DNA of 64,000 nt, from NCBI RefSeq assembly GCF_003439925.1, contig NZ_QQRR01000001.1:1054001-1118000 (forward strand). Direction: 5' to 3'. This document shows, in pieces, positions 1 to 8,732 of this stretch; the first letter of the stretch is position 1, and the number at the start of each line of letters is the position of its first letter. The notes below the pieces were generated by a model, which worked only from the letters and a program-made list of their open reading frames with translations, ran no database searches and was not told where the DNA came from. The stretch is from Haloprofundus halophilus (lineage in GTDB: Archaea; Halobacteriota; Halobacteria; Halobacteriales; Haloferacaceae). The position numbers and the translations under genes were made by a program.

Positions 1-2357
1 GGCGCTCGAACCGCGTCAGCGAGGCGCGCGACGACCTCGAAGCGGCGCACGAGTCGATTCCGGAGCTCAAAGCGAAGCTGTCGGAACTGCACAGCGAACT
101 CGACAAAGCCGAGAAGAACGAGTCGAAATCCCGGGAGATCGTCTCGGAGTTCCGCGAGAAGAAGCAGGCGCTGCAGGACGACCTGAGCGACGTCGAAGAC
201 GACATCCGCTCGAAGCAGTCCGAGTACGCCGAACTCGAAGCGCGCGCCGGGCAGAACGGCGACAACTCCTTCCCGCGCTCCGTGACGACCGTGTTGAACG
301 CCGGCATCGACGGCGTCCACGGCGCGGTCGGCCAGCTCGGCTCCGTCGACGGCGAGTACGCCGTCGCCTGCGAGACGGCCGCCGGCGGGCGACTGGCGAA
401 CGTCGTCGTCGACGACGACGGCGTCGGCTCCTCGTGTATCGACTACCTCAAATCCAGAAACGCCGGTCGGGCGACGTTCCTGCCCATCACGAAGATGCAG
501 AACCGTCGCCTGCCGCGGAAGCCGAAGGACCCCGGCGTCGTCGACTTCGCGTACAACCTCGTGGAGTTCGACGGTCGGTACGACAGCGTCTTCTCGTACG
601 TGCTCGGGTCGACGCTCGTCGTCGAGGACATGCAGACCGCCCGGCAGTTCATGGGCGACTACCGCATGGTGACGCTCGACGGCGACCTCGTCGAGAAGAG
701 CGGCGCGATGACCGGCGGCAGCCGCGGCGGGTCGCGCTACTCCTTTTCCAAATCCGGGGAGGGTCGCCTCGAACGCATCGCCAAGGAGATATCGAAGCTC
801 GAAGACCGGCGGCGGTCGCTCAACGACGAGATTCGAGAACTGGAGAGCAAACTCGACGACGCCCGCGAGCGACAGTCGAACGCTGCCGATAAGGTGCGCG
901 CCATCGAGGGCGACGTCGAGCGAGTCGAGGGCGACCTCGACGACGCGGAGTCGAAGATAGCGGAGTTGGAGGCGACGCTCGAGGAGCTGGAGGACGAACG
1001 CGACTCCGTCGACGAGGAGATGAGTTCGCTCGACGCCGAAATCAGCGACCTCGACGCCGAAATCGCCGACGTCGAGGGCGAAATCCAGGAGCTGGAGGCC
1101 GAGCTCGCTGACTCGAAGATTCCGGAGCTGACAAGCCGCGCCGACGACGTCCGCGCGGACATCGACGACCTCGAAGATCGGATGGACGGGTTGGACAGCC
1201 GACTCAACGAACTCCAACTGGAGAAGGAGTACGCCGAGGAGGCCGTCTCCGACCTCGAAGAGACGGTCGAGAGCGCCCAGAACCGGAAAGCCGCCGCCGA
1301 GGAGAAGATAGCCGAGGCGGAGGCCGCCATCGAGGAGAAAGAGGCGGTACTGGACGAGAAACACGAGGCGGTCGAGGAACTCGAAGCGGAACTCGTCGAA
1401 CTCAAAGCGGAACGGAGCGAGCTCCGCGACGAGCGACGGGAGGCGAAGAACGAGCGCGACGAGCAGAAGGAGACCGTCTCGCGGGCCGAGTCGCGGCTCG
1501 AATCCCTCGAGAGCGCCAAAGAGCGCCTCTCGTGGGAGATAGACGAGCTCGAAGCCGAGGTCGGAGAGTACGACCCCGAGGAGATTCCCGACCACGAGAC
1601 GGTGGAGGAGAACGTCGAACGGCTCGAAGGCGAGATGGAGGCGCTCGAACCGGTCAACATGCTCGCCATCGACGAGTACGACTCGGTGAACGAGGACCTC
1701 TCGGACCTCCAGGAGCGCCGCGACGTGCTCGTCGAGGAACGGGACGGCATCCAAGCGCGCATCGAACAGTTCGAGACGCAGAAGAAGCGGACGTTCATGG
1801 AGGCGTACGAGGCCATCGACGCGCAGTTCCAGCGCATCTTCGAGCGCCTCTCGGCGGGGTCGGGCGAACTCCACCTCGAAGACCCCGAGGACCCGTTCGA
1901 GGGCGGCCTGACGATGAAGGCCCAGCCCGCCGACAAACCGATTCAGCGGCTCGACGCGATGTCCGGCGGGGAGAAGTCGCTGACTGCGCTGGCCTTCATC
2001 TTCGCCATCCAGCGGCACAACCCCGCGCCGTTCTACGCGCTCGACGAGGTGGACGCCTTCCTCGACGCGGCCAACGCGGAACGAGTCGGTCAGATGGTCG
2101 ACGACCTCGCGGGCGACGCGCAGTTCGTCGTCGTCTCGCACCGCTCGGCGCTGCTCGAACGCTCCGAGCGCGCCATCGGCGTGACGATGCAGGGCGACAA
2201 CGTCAGCGCCGTCACCGGGATTCGGTTCGACGCCGACGAGGAGGCGGAGGGAGACGAGACCGGCGGCGACGGAGACGACTCCGACGGCGGCGATGGGGAC
2301 GACGGCGACGGAGACGCCGACGAGGGACTCGCCGCGGAGGTGAGCGCCGATGACTGA
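1..2357 (+). CDS. smc: Chromosome segregation ATPase SMC, C-terminal part (5' truncated by window)
   Basis: The open frame runs in from the window edge (codons in frame from base 3), so the N-terminal Walker A head is missing. The visible part starts in the first coiled coil. It then shows the globular hinge (about bases 280-735, Gly-rich end at GAMTGGSRGGS) and a long heptad-rich second coiled coil (about 760-1790). The C-terminal ABC head follows, with the signature MSGGEKS near base 1957 and the Walker B region FYALDEVDAF near 2031. The protein ends in an Asp/Gly-rich acidic tail of the haloarchaeal kind. SMC condenses and segregates chromosomes together with ScpA, whose gene overlaps its 3' end. 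The identification is secure; only the start is unseen. Confidence 0.96.
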   Translation, partial: RSNRVSEARDDLEAAHESIPELKAKLSELHSELDKAEKNESKSREIVSEFREKKQALQDDLSDVEDDIRSKQSEYAELEARAGQNGDNSFPRSVTTVLNAGIDGVHGAVGQLGSVDGEYAVACETAAGGRLANVVVDDDGVGSSCIDYLKSRNAGRATFLPITKMQNRRLPRKPKDPGVVDFAYNLVEFDGRYDSVFSYVLGSTLVVEDMQTARQFMGDYRMVTLDGDLVEKSGAMTGGSRGGSRYSFSKSGEGRLERIAKEISKLEDRRRSLNDEIRELESKLDDARERQSNAADKVRAIEGDVERVEGDLDDAESKIAELEATLEELEDERDSVDEEMSSLDAEISDLDAEIADVEGEIQELEAELADSKIPELTSRADDVRADIDDLEDRMDGLDSRLNELQLEKEYAEEAVSDLEETVESAQNRKAAAEEKIAEAEAAIEEKEAVLDEKHEAVEELEAELVELKAERSELRDERREAKNERDEQKETVSRAESRLESLESAKERLSWEIDELEAEVGEYDPEEIPDHETVEENVERLEGEMEALEPVNMLAIDEYDSVNEDLSDLQERRDVLVEERDGIQARIEQFETQKKRTFMEAYEAIDAQFQRIFERLSAGSGELHLEDPEDPFEGGLTMKAQPADKPIQRLDAMSGGEKSLTALAFIFAIQRHNPAPFYALDEVDAFLDAANAERVGQMVDDLAGDAQFVVVSHRSALLERSERAIGVTMQGDNVSAVTGIRFDADEEAEGDETGGDGDDSDGGDGDDGDGDADEGLAAEVSADD

Positions 2358-3198
2358 GTTCGCGGGGAACGGGGACGGACCCGCCGTCGACGTCGACGCT
2401 ATCGACTCCGACGAGGACGAGGTCGAACCGGTCGAACTGCTCGTCCAACTCGCCGAGGAGGGCGAGATAGAGCCGTGGGACATCGACATCGTCGCGGTCA
2501 CCGACGCGTTCCTCGAGCGCCTCGACGCGACCGACCTCCGTACGTCCGGCCGCGCGCTGTTCTACGCGAGCGTCCTGCTGCGGATGAAGAGCGACGAACT
2601 GCTCGCGCCCGAGGAACCCGACGAACCGGAACCCGAACCGTGGGAGATGGCGATGGAGGGCGGCGACGACGCGGCGCCGGGCTTCGACCCCATCGACGCG
2701 CTCGAAGACGAGATGGACCGCCGCCTCGAACGCCGGAGCGCCCGGGGGTCGCCGGAGACGCTCGACGAACTCGTCCACGAACTCCGCGAGGCCGAGCGCG
2801 GGTCGTGGTGGAAGCGCTCGCGGGAGTACGACACCACCGCCTCGCCGCGCGGGTTCAGCCGCGGCACGCAGACGCTCGACTACCACGCCGCCGACGACCT
2901 GCGGCGAGACGGCGAGCCCGGCGAGGCCGACGTGACCGGGACGACGCACGACGAGCACATGGAGGACACCATCGAGGCGGTCGAAGCGCACCTCCGCGAA
3001 CAGTACGAGAACGGGCGCGACGAAGTGCTGTTCGCCGAACTGCAGGGCGTCGGCGGGCGGCCCGTCGAGACGTACCTCGCGCTGCTGTTTCTGGCGCACC
3101 GAAGCGTCGTCACGCTCGAACAGGACGACCTCTTCGGCGACCTCTGGGTGCAGGCGAGAGACGAGGAACCGAAGAAGACGCCGGCGGTCGCGGACTGA
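2350..3198 (+). CDS. scpA: Segregation and condensation protein A (kleisin)
   Basis: This 282-residue protein has the ScpA N-terminal helical motif: an ELLVQLAEEGEI segment followed by PWDIDIV, which binds the SMC neck, then the FLERL helix. A charged central linker follows, and a C-terminal winged-helix-like segment (about residues 190-275) would bind the SMC head cap. Its ATG overlaps the last eight bases of smc, so the two are almost certainly co-transcribed and translationally coupled. The length matches haloarchaeal ScpA. It acts as the kleisin closing the SMC ring. No scpB is seen downstream, where the next gene is convergent. Confidence 0.93.
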   Translation: MTEFAGNGDGPAVDVDAIDSDEDEVEPVELLVQLAEEGEIEPWDIDIVAVTDAFLERLDATDLRTSGRALFYASVLLRMKSDELLAPEEPDEPEPEPWEMAMEGGDDAAPGFDPIDALEDEMDRRLERRSARGSPETLDELVHELREAERGSWWKRSREYDTTASPRGFSRGTQTLDYHAADDLRRDGEPGEADVTGTTHDEHMEDTIEAVEAHLREQYENGRDEVLFAELQGVGGRPVETYLALLFLAHRSVVTLEQDDLFGDLWVQARDEEPKKTPAVAD

Positions 3199-3255
3199 GC
3201 TCTGTAGCGGCGCTCCGCGACGCCGGCGACGCGGCGAGATATCCGCCCGAGCCGT

Positions 3256-3663
3256 TTAGTCGAGTTCCATCTGCCGGGCGTGTTCGAGCCACTCCTCGAG
3301 CGACGACGAGTGGTAGCACCTGATCTCGCCCTGTCGGACGTCGTAGTCGACGACTCCGGCCGCGTCGAGACGTGGCAGCTTCGAGTGGTGGACGTCGATC
3401 CGAACCTCGTTTCGGGAGGGAGTTTCGTCCGTCTCCGTTCCCGCTGCCTCGCATTCGCACACGGCGTCGACGACGTCTTCTACTCCGGTTACGTCGTTGT
3501 CCATCCCGTAGAGGTGATAGAGGACGTACCGAAGGCGAGCGACACTCAAGAGCTCGAAGACGGTGTCGAGCTCCGAAGTAACCTCCTCGCGCCGTAGCAG
3601 TTGGTTCCCCACGTCGGCGGCGTTGTCCCTGGACCCAGTTTCTTTGAACTCATCGTCAGACAT
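3256..3663 (-). CDS. DUF7344-type winged-helix protein
   Basis: A 135-residue acidic protein. Residues around 25-65 (ELLSVARLRYVLYHLY and following) form the first helices of a winged helix. The middle carries a 'VHHSKLPRLDAAGVVDYD' type segment, typical of the haloarchaeal DUF7344/ArsR-like family in which recognition helix and wing contain H(x)3LP(K/R)L. I place the start at the ATG of MSDDEF (3663) rather than the GTG nine bases upstream, because an AT-rich promoter-like stretch (about 3690-3715) lies just before it. It is convergent with scpA. A role as a small DNA-binding regulator is inferred; the target is unknown. Two more copies of the family lie in this window (7843 and 24241). Confidence 0.75.
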   Translation of the reverse strand: MSDDEFKETGSRDNAADVGNQLLRREEVTSELDTVFELLSVARLRYVLYHLYGMDNDVTGVEDVVDAVCECEAAGTETDETPSRNEVRIDVHHSKLPRLDAAGVVDYDVRQGEIRCYHSSSLEEWLEHARQMELD

Positions 3664-3824
3664 CCTACCCACAGTACAACGTCTTCGTAGTAAATGTTAA
3701 GGCCACCACATTATCAGGAAATCTAAAATTCGGTGTATCGAATTCGGAAGCGGTGCCCGAACCGGGAGGGCGCCGCCCGCTCGGTTCGGCCGTCCGGAGA
3801 AACGGATGCTCGGACAGTCGCTGT

Positions 3825-4685
3825 TCAGTCGAGGTAGTCGCCGACGAGGAGGTCGACACGCTCGCGCGTCTCTCGGGGGATGGCGTCGGCGGGCGTGTTG
3901 ATGGTGCCTTCGAGCGCGTCGTGTGCGCCGCACTCGAACGTCTCGGGGAGCGTACGAATGGCCTCCTCGACGGTCCGCTTGATGGCCTCCTGGTTCTTTT
4001 CGGCGTTTTCGAGGACCTCTTCGAGCGTCACCTCGTGGTCCTGTTTCCAGACGTCGTAGTCGGTGACGCCGGCGACGGTGGCGTAGGCGATCTCGGCCTC
4101 GCGGGCGAGTTTCGCCTCCGGCACCGCCGTCATGCCGACGACGTCCCAGCCCTGTTCGCGGTAGAACTCGCTCTCGGCGCGCGTCGAGTACTGCGGCCCC
4201 TCGATGCAGACGTAGGTGCCGCCCTCCTGAACCTCGGCGTCCGTGACGGACTCCGCGGCGTCGGCGAGGTGAGAGACGAGTTCGGGGCTGTACGGTTCGG
4301 TGATGGGCTGGTGGACGACGATGCCGTCGCCGAAGAACGTCGAGGTACGGTGTTTGGTGCGGTCGAAAATCTGTCCCGGCACGACGAGCGTTCCGGGCGG
4401 GAGCTCCTCTTTCAGACTGCCGACGGCGTTGGAGGCGAAGATGTACTCGACACCCAGTTTCTTGAACGCGTAGATGTTCGCGCGGTACGGCAGGTTCGTC
4501 GGCGACCTGCCGTGTTTCGGGCCGTGTCGCGGCAGGAACGCGACTTCGCGGCCCGTGTCGCCGAACTCGCCGACGGTGACCGGTGCGCTCGGTTCGCCGT
4601 ACGGCGTCTCGATCTCCTCTTCTCGGGTGTTCGACAGCGGCAGTGCCTCGTAGATTCCGCTTCCACCGATGAAGCCGATCGTCAT
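3825..4685 (-). CDS. mtnP: S-methyl-5'-thioadenosine phosphorylase
   Basis: A 286-residue PNP/MTAP-family enzyme. Visible motifs are GGSGIYEAL at the N-terminus, PRHGPKHGRSP (phosphate binding), the SNAVGSL loop, IEGPQYSTRAES, GMTAVPEAKLARE and TDYDVW. The last two resemble methylthioadenosine phosphorylases more than general purine nucleoside phosphorylases. It cleaves MTA (and perhaps other purine nucleosides) with phosphate to adenine and methylthioribose-1-phosphate in methionine salvage, in the cytoplasm. The start is set at MTIGFIGG (4685) because that is the family's conserved N-terminus; an in-frame start eight codons upstream would add an unrelated leader. Confidence 0.92.
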   Translation of the reverse strand: MTIGFIGGSGIYEALPLSNTREEEIETPYGEPSAPVTVGEFGDTGREVAFLPRHGPKHGRSPTNLPYRANIYAFKKLGVEYIFASNAVGSLKEELPPGTLVVPGQIFDRTKHRTSTFFGDGIVVHQPITEPYSPELVSHLADAAESVTDAEVQEGGTYVCIEGPQYSTRAESEFYREQGWDVVGMTAVPEAKLAREAEIAYATVAGVTDYDVWKQDHEVTLEEVLENAEKNQEAIKRTVEEAIRTLPETFECGAHDALEGTINTPADAIPRETRERVDLLVGDYLD

Positions 4686-4746
4686 GGTCCTACTGGCCAC
4701 CGTGCCCACCTAAGAACACTGGTTCTGTCGTCTTCGGTACCGTTAC

Positions 4747-4765
4747 GCCCGAGTCGCACTCGGGC
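4747..4765. terminator. 8-bp perfect hairpin downstream of the FemAB-like gene
   Basis: GCCCGAGT (4747-4754) and ACTCGGGC (4758-4765) form a perfect 8-bp stem with a three-base loop. It lies 3' of the minus-strand gene at 4890 and 5' of mtnP. No T-run follows, so a terminator role is only a guess. Confidence 0.35.
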
Positions 4766-4801
4766 GGTACGGCAGGTCGAAACGTCCGACCGTCTCGACG
4801 A

Positions 4802-4869
4802 CCGTCGCCGAGACGTCCGACCGTCGCCGAGACGTCCGACCGTCACCGAGACGTCTGACCGTCGCCGAG
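4802..4869. repeat. 19-bp tandem repeat, 3.6 copies
   Basis: The unit CCGTCGCCGAGACGTCCGA occurs at 4802-4820 and 4821-4839, again with two changes at 4840-4858, and then partially. It fills the spacer between two minus-strand genes. No coding function is visible. Confidence 0.85.
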
Positions 4870-4889
4870 GCCGCTCTCGACCGGGCGCC

Positions 4890-5909
4890 TCACAGTCCGA
4901 GACGGGGGCGGATTCGCCTCTGAAACCACGTCGCAAGTTCGATGCTCGGCCGTTCCCTCGTCAGTTTGTACATCGGCACGAGTTCCGGCGAGAGTTTCGA
5001 CTTCGGCTGCCCGGAGCGCGGGTCTATCGCACCGTGTAAGTTGTAGCGGGAGACGCCCGCCTCCTTGGCGTCGCGGATGATCTGCCAGTCGAGCAGTTCG
5101 TTCGCCGGTACGTCCTCGAGCGGTCTGGCGCCGCCCTTCCACCACCACGTCGTGTCGCCGAACTGAATCGCTATCTTCCCGCCGACGTACTCGCCGTCTC
5201 TCAGACAGACGTACGGTCGGGCCTGCTCGTCGGGGAACGCCTCGTAGTAGTCGACGACCTGTTCGGGACTGGTGTCGAAGTAGGTGATGTCCGACTGCTC
5301 GAACCGCGCCCGGATGTGCTCGGCGATGCGGGCCGCCTCGGAGTCGCCGCCGACCCGTACTTCGCACCCGGCGTCGCGCGCTTGGCCGATCGCGCGGCGG
5401 ACCGACCGGGAGAACGACTTCTTGATCTCGTCGAGGTCGCGTTCGAGATCGACGATGTACGTCGCGTCCATCTCGACGTCGAAGCCGTTCCAGACCCACG
5501 GCCGGAAGTCGTCGTAACGGTCGGTCGTGTGTATCTGGAACCGGTCGGGGTCGAACCGGTCGTCGACCCACTCGATGCAGCCCTCGACGAACCGTCGGTG
5601 GCGACGCTCTCGCTTCCTCGTTTTGAGCTTCCCGTAGTTCGAGAGAATCGGCCCGAGGTGGAGTATCGATATCCCCTCCGGCGGGGATTTCACCAGTTCG
5701 AACGGCCCCTTCCGCTTCTCGAAGAACGGGAACAGTCCGACCGGTTCCTCGCCCTTGTAGCCGACTAACCGGTGGAGCGACGCGTCGGCCTCCGACGCGA
5801 TGACGCGGAGGACGCCGGACTGGTGAAACGGCGTCGCCATCGGCGACTGTCCGACCAGATAGTCCCACTCGTCGTCGGTGCTCGCGTGTCGACGGATTGT
5901 CACAGTCAT
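4890..5909 (-). CDS. GNAT/FemAB-like N-acyltransferase
   Basis: A 339-residue protein with the double-GNAT architecture of the FemAB/BioF2-like family. The N-terminal half (about 1-130) contains WDYLVGQSPMATPFHQSG and a GLFPFFEKRKGP strand. The C-terminal half contains KKSFSRSVRRAIGQARD and YVGGKIAIQFGDTTWWWKGGA, the acyl-CoA or aminoacyl-tRNA binding core. It ends with a basic segment. In bacteria such enzymes add amino acids to peptidoglycan; in archaea they are usually annotated as modifiers of surface-glycan sugars or lipids, with unknown substrates. It stands alone, divergent from the MATE gene across a long spacer. Confidence 0.78.
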   Translation of the reverse strand: MTVTIRRHASTDDEWDYLVGQSPMATPFHQSGVLRVIASEADASLHRLVGYKGEEPVGLFPFFEKRKGPFELVKSPPEGISILHLGPILSNYGKLKTRKRERRHRRFVEGCIEWVDDRFDPDRFQIHTTDRYDDFRPWVWNGFDVEMDATYIVDLERDLDEIKKSFSRSVRRAIGQARDAGCEVRVGGDSEAARIAEHIRARFEQSDITYFDTSPEQVVDYYEAFPDEQARPYVCLRDGEYVGGKIAIQFGDTTWWWKGGARPLEDVPANELLDWQIIRDAKEAGVSRYNLHGAIDPRSGQPKSKLSPELVPMYKLTRERPSIELATWFQRRIRPRLGL

Positions 5910-6333
5910 GCGAAAAAACCGATGCTGGAGGCTGTGGACGTCTTTTCCAGGTTCGTGGCTTCGCCTCCGAGGGAGGGCCGTCGCGGCGCGCTCTCAGGGA
6001 ACGGGGCCGGGCGTCGACTCGACGCAACCGCGGCGCCGACTACCGAAGGGAGGCTTTCCGTCCGCACCGTCTCAGAGAGCCGCTCGGCCGATGTCGACAT
6101 ACGGAGTCGTCACCCGGTGCCCACATCAGTTCTTTCTAGCAGTTCGTGATTACCTGCGGCGCGTGGTATTCACCGCTGCGGACCAGTGTCGTCTGACAGA
6201 TCGAGTCGACCAACCGGAGCGCGATACCCGACGGCGTCGCCGCAATCGTCGGGGTTAGGGCGTTAAAGCGGCAATTCAGACTGGTTCGTGGTAGCCACTA
6301 TCAGGAGAGTTGAAGTAGTTCGCTGTATTTCAC
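5910..6333. other. Intergenic spacer between divergent genes
   Basis: A 424-bp spacer separates the FemAB-like gene (minus) from the MATE gene (plus). I see no convincing gene: short open frames here are basic/serine-rich shadows, unlike haloarchaeal proteins. The right end is moderately AT-rich (about 6290-6333, including GCTGTATTTCAC just before the GTG) and probably holds the MATE promoter. Confidence 0.6.
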
Positions 6334-7788
6334 GTGACAGTGACAGCGCCCTCTTATAAAAGCGAGCTGACAGATGGCGACCTCGTCAGGCCGATGCTCC
6401 GGTTGGCAGTGCCGATGGTCGTCATCCAACTGCTCCAAGTGATGTACAACGTCGCGGACACGTTCTGGTTGGGTCTCCTCTCGGCGAACGCCGTCGGCGC
6501 GCTGAGCCTCGCGTTTCCGATGATCTTCTTTCTCATCTCCATCGGCGGCGGTTTCACCGCCGCGGGGACGATTCTGGTCGCGCAGTACACCGGCGCGGAC
6601 AGCGACGGGTCCGCGGACCTCATCGCCGGGCAGACCATCTCGTTCGTGACGCTTCTGGCGGTCGCTATCGGTATTTTGGGTTTCTTCGTCACCGACCCGA
6701 TGCTCTCGCTGCTACCGACGGACGCCGAGACGGGCGCCGACATCGTCCCGCTGGCGGGCGACTACATGCGCCTGTTCTTCCTCGGATCGCCGTTCCTCTT
6801 CGGCTTCTTCATCTTCTCGTCGCTGATGCGCGGCTACGGCAACACGCGGGTCCCGATGCTCGTGATGGTCGTCAGCGTCGCCATCAACGTCGTCCTCGAC
6901 CCGCTTCTCATCTTCGGCTGGTGGGTGTTCCCCCGGATGGAGATAGAGGGCGCAGCCATCGCGACGATTCTCGCCAGAGCCGTCGCGGCGGCCATCGGGA
7001 TGTACGTCCTCTTCAACACCGACGTCGGTCCGGACGTTCGTCTCGAACACCTGCCGCTGCAGTTCGACCGCGTCCGCGACATCGTCTCGCTCGGCGTGCC
7101 GACGGCGCTCGAACAGTCCACCAGCGCGCTCGCGATGATCCTCATGACCGCGATGGTCGCGACGTTCCCGCCCGCCGTCGTCGCCGCCTACGGTCTCGGC
7201 AATCGACTCACCTCGCTCATCTTCCTCCCGGCGATGGGGATGGGGCAGGCCATCGACGCCGTCGTCGGGCAGAACCTCGGCGCGGGCAAACCGGAACGGG
7301 CGGCGCGCGCGGCGAAACTCGCGACGAAACTCGTCGCCATCGTGTTGCTCCCGCTCGCCGTCGTCGCCGCCGTCACACCCGAACCCATCGTCGCCGTCTT
7401 CCTCGGCGCCGGCGGGCCGCGGGCGGCGGAGACTATCGCCCACGCGAGCGACTACCTCCGCATCGCGTCGGTGATGTTCGTCTTCATGGGCGTCCTTCAG
7501 GTGATGCTCGGGACGTTCCGCGGCGCGGGCAACACCAAGACGGCGCTCGCCATGTCGGCTATCACGCTGTGGGTCGTCCGCCTGCCGGCGACGTACGTCC
7601 TCGTCTTCGTCGAAGGCTGGGCCGAGACGGGTATCTGGGTCGCCGTCGCCCTCGGCGACATCGGCGGCGCTATCGTGGCCGTCGCGTGGTTCACCCGCGG
7701 CACGTGGAAGAGCGCCGTCGTCGACACCGACGACGGGGAGTCCTCGAAGAGCGAGTGCGCCGCCGACCGGACGCCGACCGACGACTGA
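6334..7788 (+). CDS. MATE family multidrug/Na+ efflux transporter
   Basis: A 484-residue, 12-helix membrane protein with the two-fold repeat of the MATE/DinF family. Recognisable elements are 'MLRLAVPMVVIQLLQVMYNVADTFWLG' in TM1 (residues about 20-46), QYTGADS in the first half, and its counterpart 'GMGQAIDAVVGQNLGAGK' in the second half (about 305-322). MATE pumps export cationic drugs or metabolites using Na+ or H+ gradients; Na+ is likely in a halophile (inference). The start is a GTG, with an alternative GTG two codons later. The C-terminus is an acidic cytoplasmic tail. Confidence 0.93.
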   Translation: MTVTAPSYKSELTDGDLVRPMLRLAVPMVVIQLLQVMYNVADTFWLGLLSANAVGALSLAFPMIFFLISIGGGFTAAGTILVAQYTGADSDGSADLIAGQTISFVTLLAVAIGILGFFVTDPMLSLLPTDAETGADIVPLAGDYMRLFFLGSPFLFGFFIFSSLMRGYGNTRVPMLVMVVSVAINVVLDPLLIFGWWVFPRMEIEGAAIATILARAVAAAIGMYVLFNTDVGPDVRLEHLPLQFDRVRDIVSLGVPTALEQSTSALAMILMTAMVATFPPAVVAAYGLGNRLTSLIFLPAMGMGQAIDAVVGQNLGAGKPERAARAAKLATKLVAIVLLPLAVVAAVTPEPIVAVFLGAGGPRAAETIAHASDYLRIASVMFVFMGVLQVMLGTFRGAGNTKTALAMSAITLWVVRLPATYVLVFVEGWAETGIWVAVALGDIGGAIVAVAWFTRGTWKSAVVDTDDGESSKSECAADRTPTDD

Positions 7789-7842
7789 CGGGAGTACGGA
7801 ACGAGTCCGCGGCAAACCGTCGCCGGAGCCGACACACAATCG

Positions 7843-8166
7843 TCAGAAGACCGCTTCGATGATCGATTCGAGCGTCTCCACGTCGTCGGTCAGCGAGACG
7901 CGCTCGTCGTCCGGGTCGTGCCGAATCACCTCGAACTCCGCTAACTTCGGCAGGTGAACGTGTCGCAACGTGATTTCGACTCGTTCGAGATGGTCCTCGG
8001 TGACGTCGCTCGGCGAATCGACCTCCCGAAGTGCGGTCTCGTACACCAACACCGGGAGCGTCATCGCCGCCTCCGCCTCGCGCAGCGCCAACAGCGCGTG
8101 TACTCGGCGCTGGCTACTGAGGAGTCTACTCGTCGTTACGGCTTCCGTGTTCGATTTCTGTGCCAT
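7843..8166 (-). CDS. DUF7344-type winged-helix protein
   Basis: A 107-residue small protein with a helix-turn-helix core beginning at 'LLSSQRRVHALLALREA' and the family's diagnostic 'ITLRHVHLPKLAEFEVIRHD' stretch (about residues 65-85), followed by an acidic tail. I use the ATG of MAQKSN at 8166; the in-frame start 14 codons upstream adds an Asn/Gly-rich leader unlike the family and lies in promoter-like AT-rich DNA. Probably a DNA-binding regulator; its target is unknown. Convergent with the MATE gene. Confidence 0.75.
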   Translation of the reverse strand: MAQKSNTEAVTTSRLLSSQRRVHALLALREAEAAMTLPVLVYETALREVDSPSDVTEDHLERVEITLRHVHLPKLAEFEVIRHDPDDERVSLTDDVETLESIIEAVF

Positions 8167-8732
8167 TCTTTTTCCCCTGTTTCCGTTAGTTGAATTCGTG
8201 TGTAACAAGATATGATATCCCGCTGTCAGAATTACGTCCGGATAGACAGCGTCAGACGGGAAAAGACCGACCGTTCACTCAGTTCCACAAAAAGGCGTAC
8301 AGAGTTCGGTTTCGGGGTCGAAACACTGAGTAACGGCGACGACACCGCGGTTCCCTCCGTCACCCACATCCTCACACATCAATAATCGTTCATTTCGTGG
8401 TCTCGGCGTCAGGAGATACTCTCTCGTAGCGAGGGTCGACAGATATCGACGTTCGCACTCGCTCGGCGACGGCGGTCGCAAACGCGGACTGAACAGAATG
8501 GATGAGAGTGACACGCATCTGACGGTGGTGGGGACCACGTTTCGATGCGTGCCGGTTACGGCTATGCAGTCCACCGATATGTGCTTTGTGTGATTAACTG
8601 AGTGAATCGTCGAGGAAACGGTCACGCACACGAACGGGAAGTATGGCCTCGCGTAATACAAACGCCTTTGCGGCTGGCTGAAAAAGAGAGAACGACCGTC
8701 TTCGAATCCACTCGGAGGCGATGGTGGGGACC
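8167..8732. other. Long AT-richer intergenic region with repeated 12-mer
   Basis: 566 bp separate the divergent DUF7344 gene and the trmB-like gene. The region is less GC-rich than its flanks. The open frames on the minus strand (8275-8847) encode Ser/Arg/Pro-rich, non-acidic sequence and look spurious. TGGTGGGGACCA occurs twice, at 8526-8537 and at 8722-8733, the second copy touching the ATG of the TrmB-family gene. Confidence 0.6.

Noticed and set aside
737-1936. Long minus-strand open frame opposite smc
   Set aside because: It is a Ser/Arg-rich shadow caused by the GC-rich coiled-coil codons of smc.
3753-5039. Long plus-strand open frame opposite mtnP and the FemAB-like gene
   Set aside because: It spans two genes and a spacer on the other strand, with Arg/Val-rich sequence and no domain.
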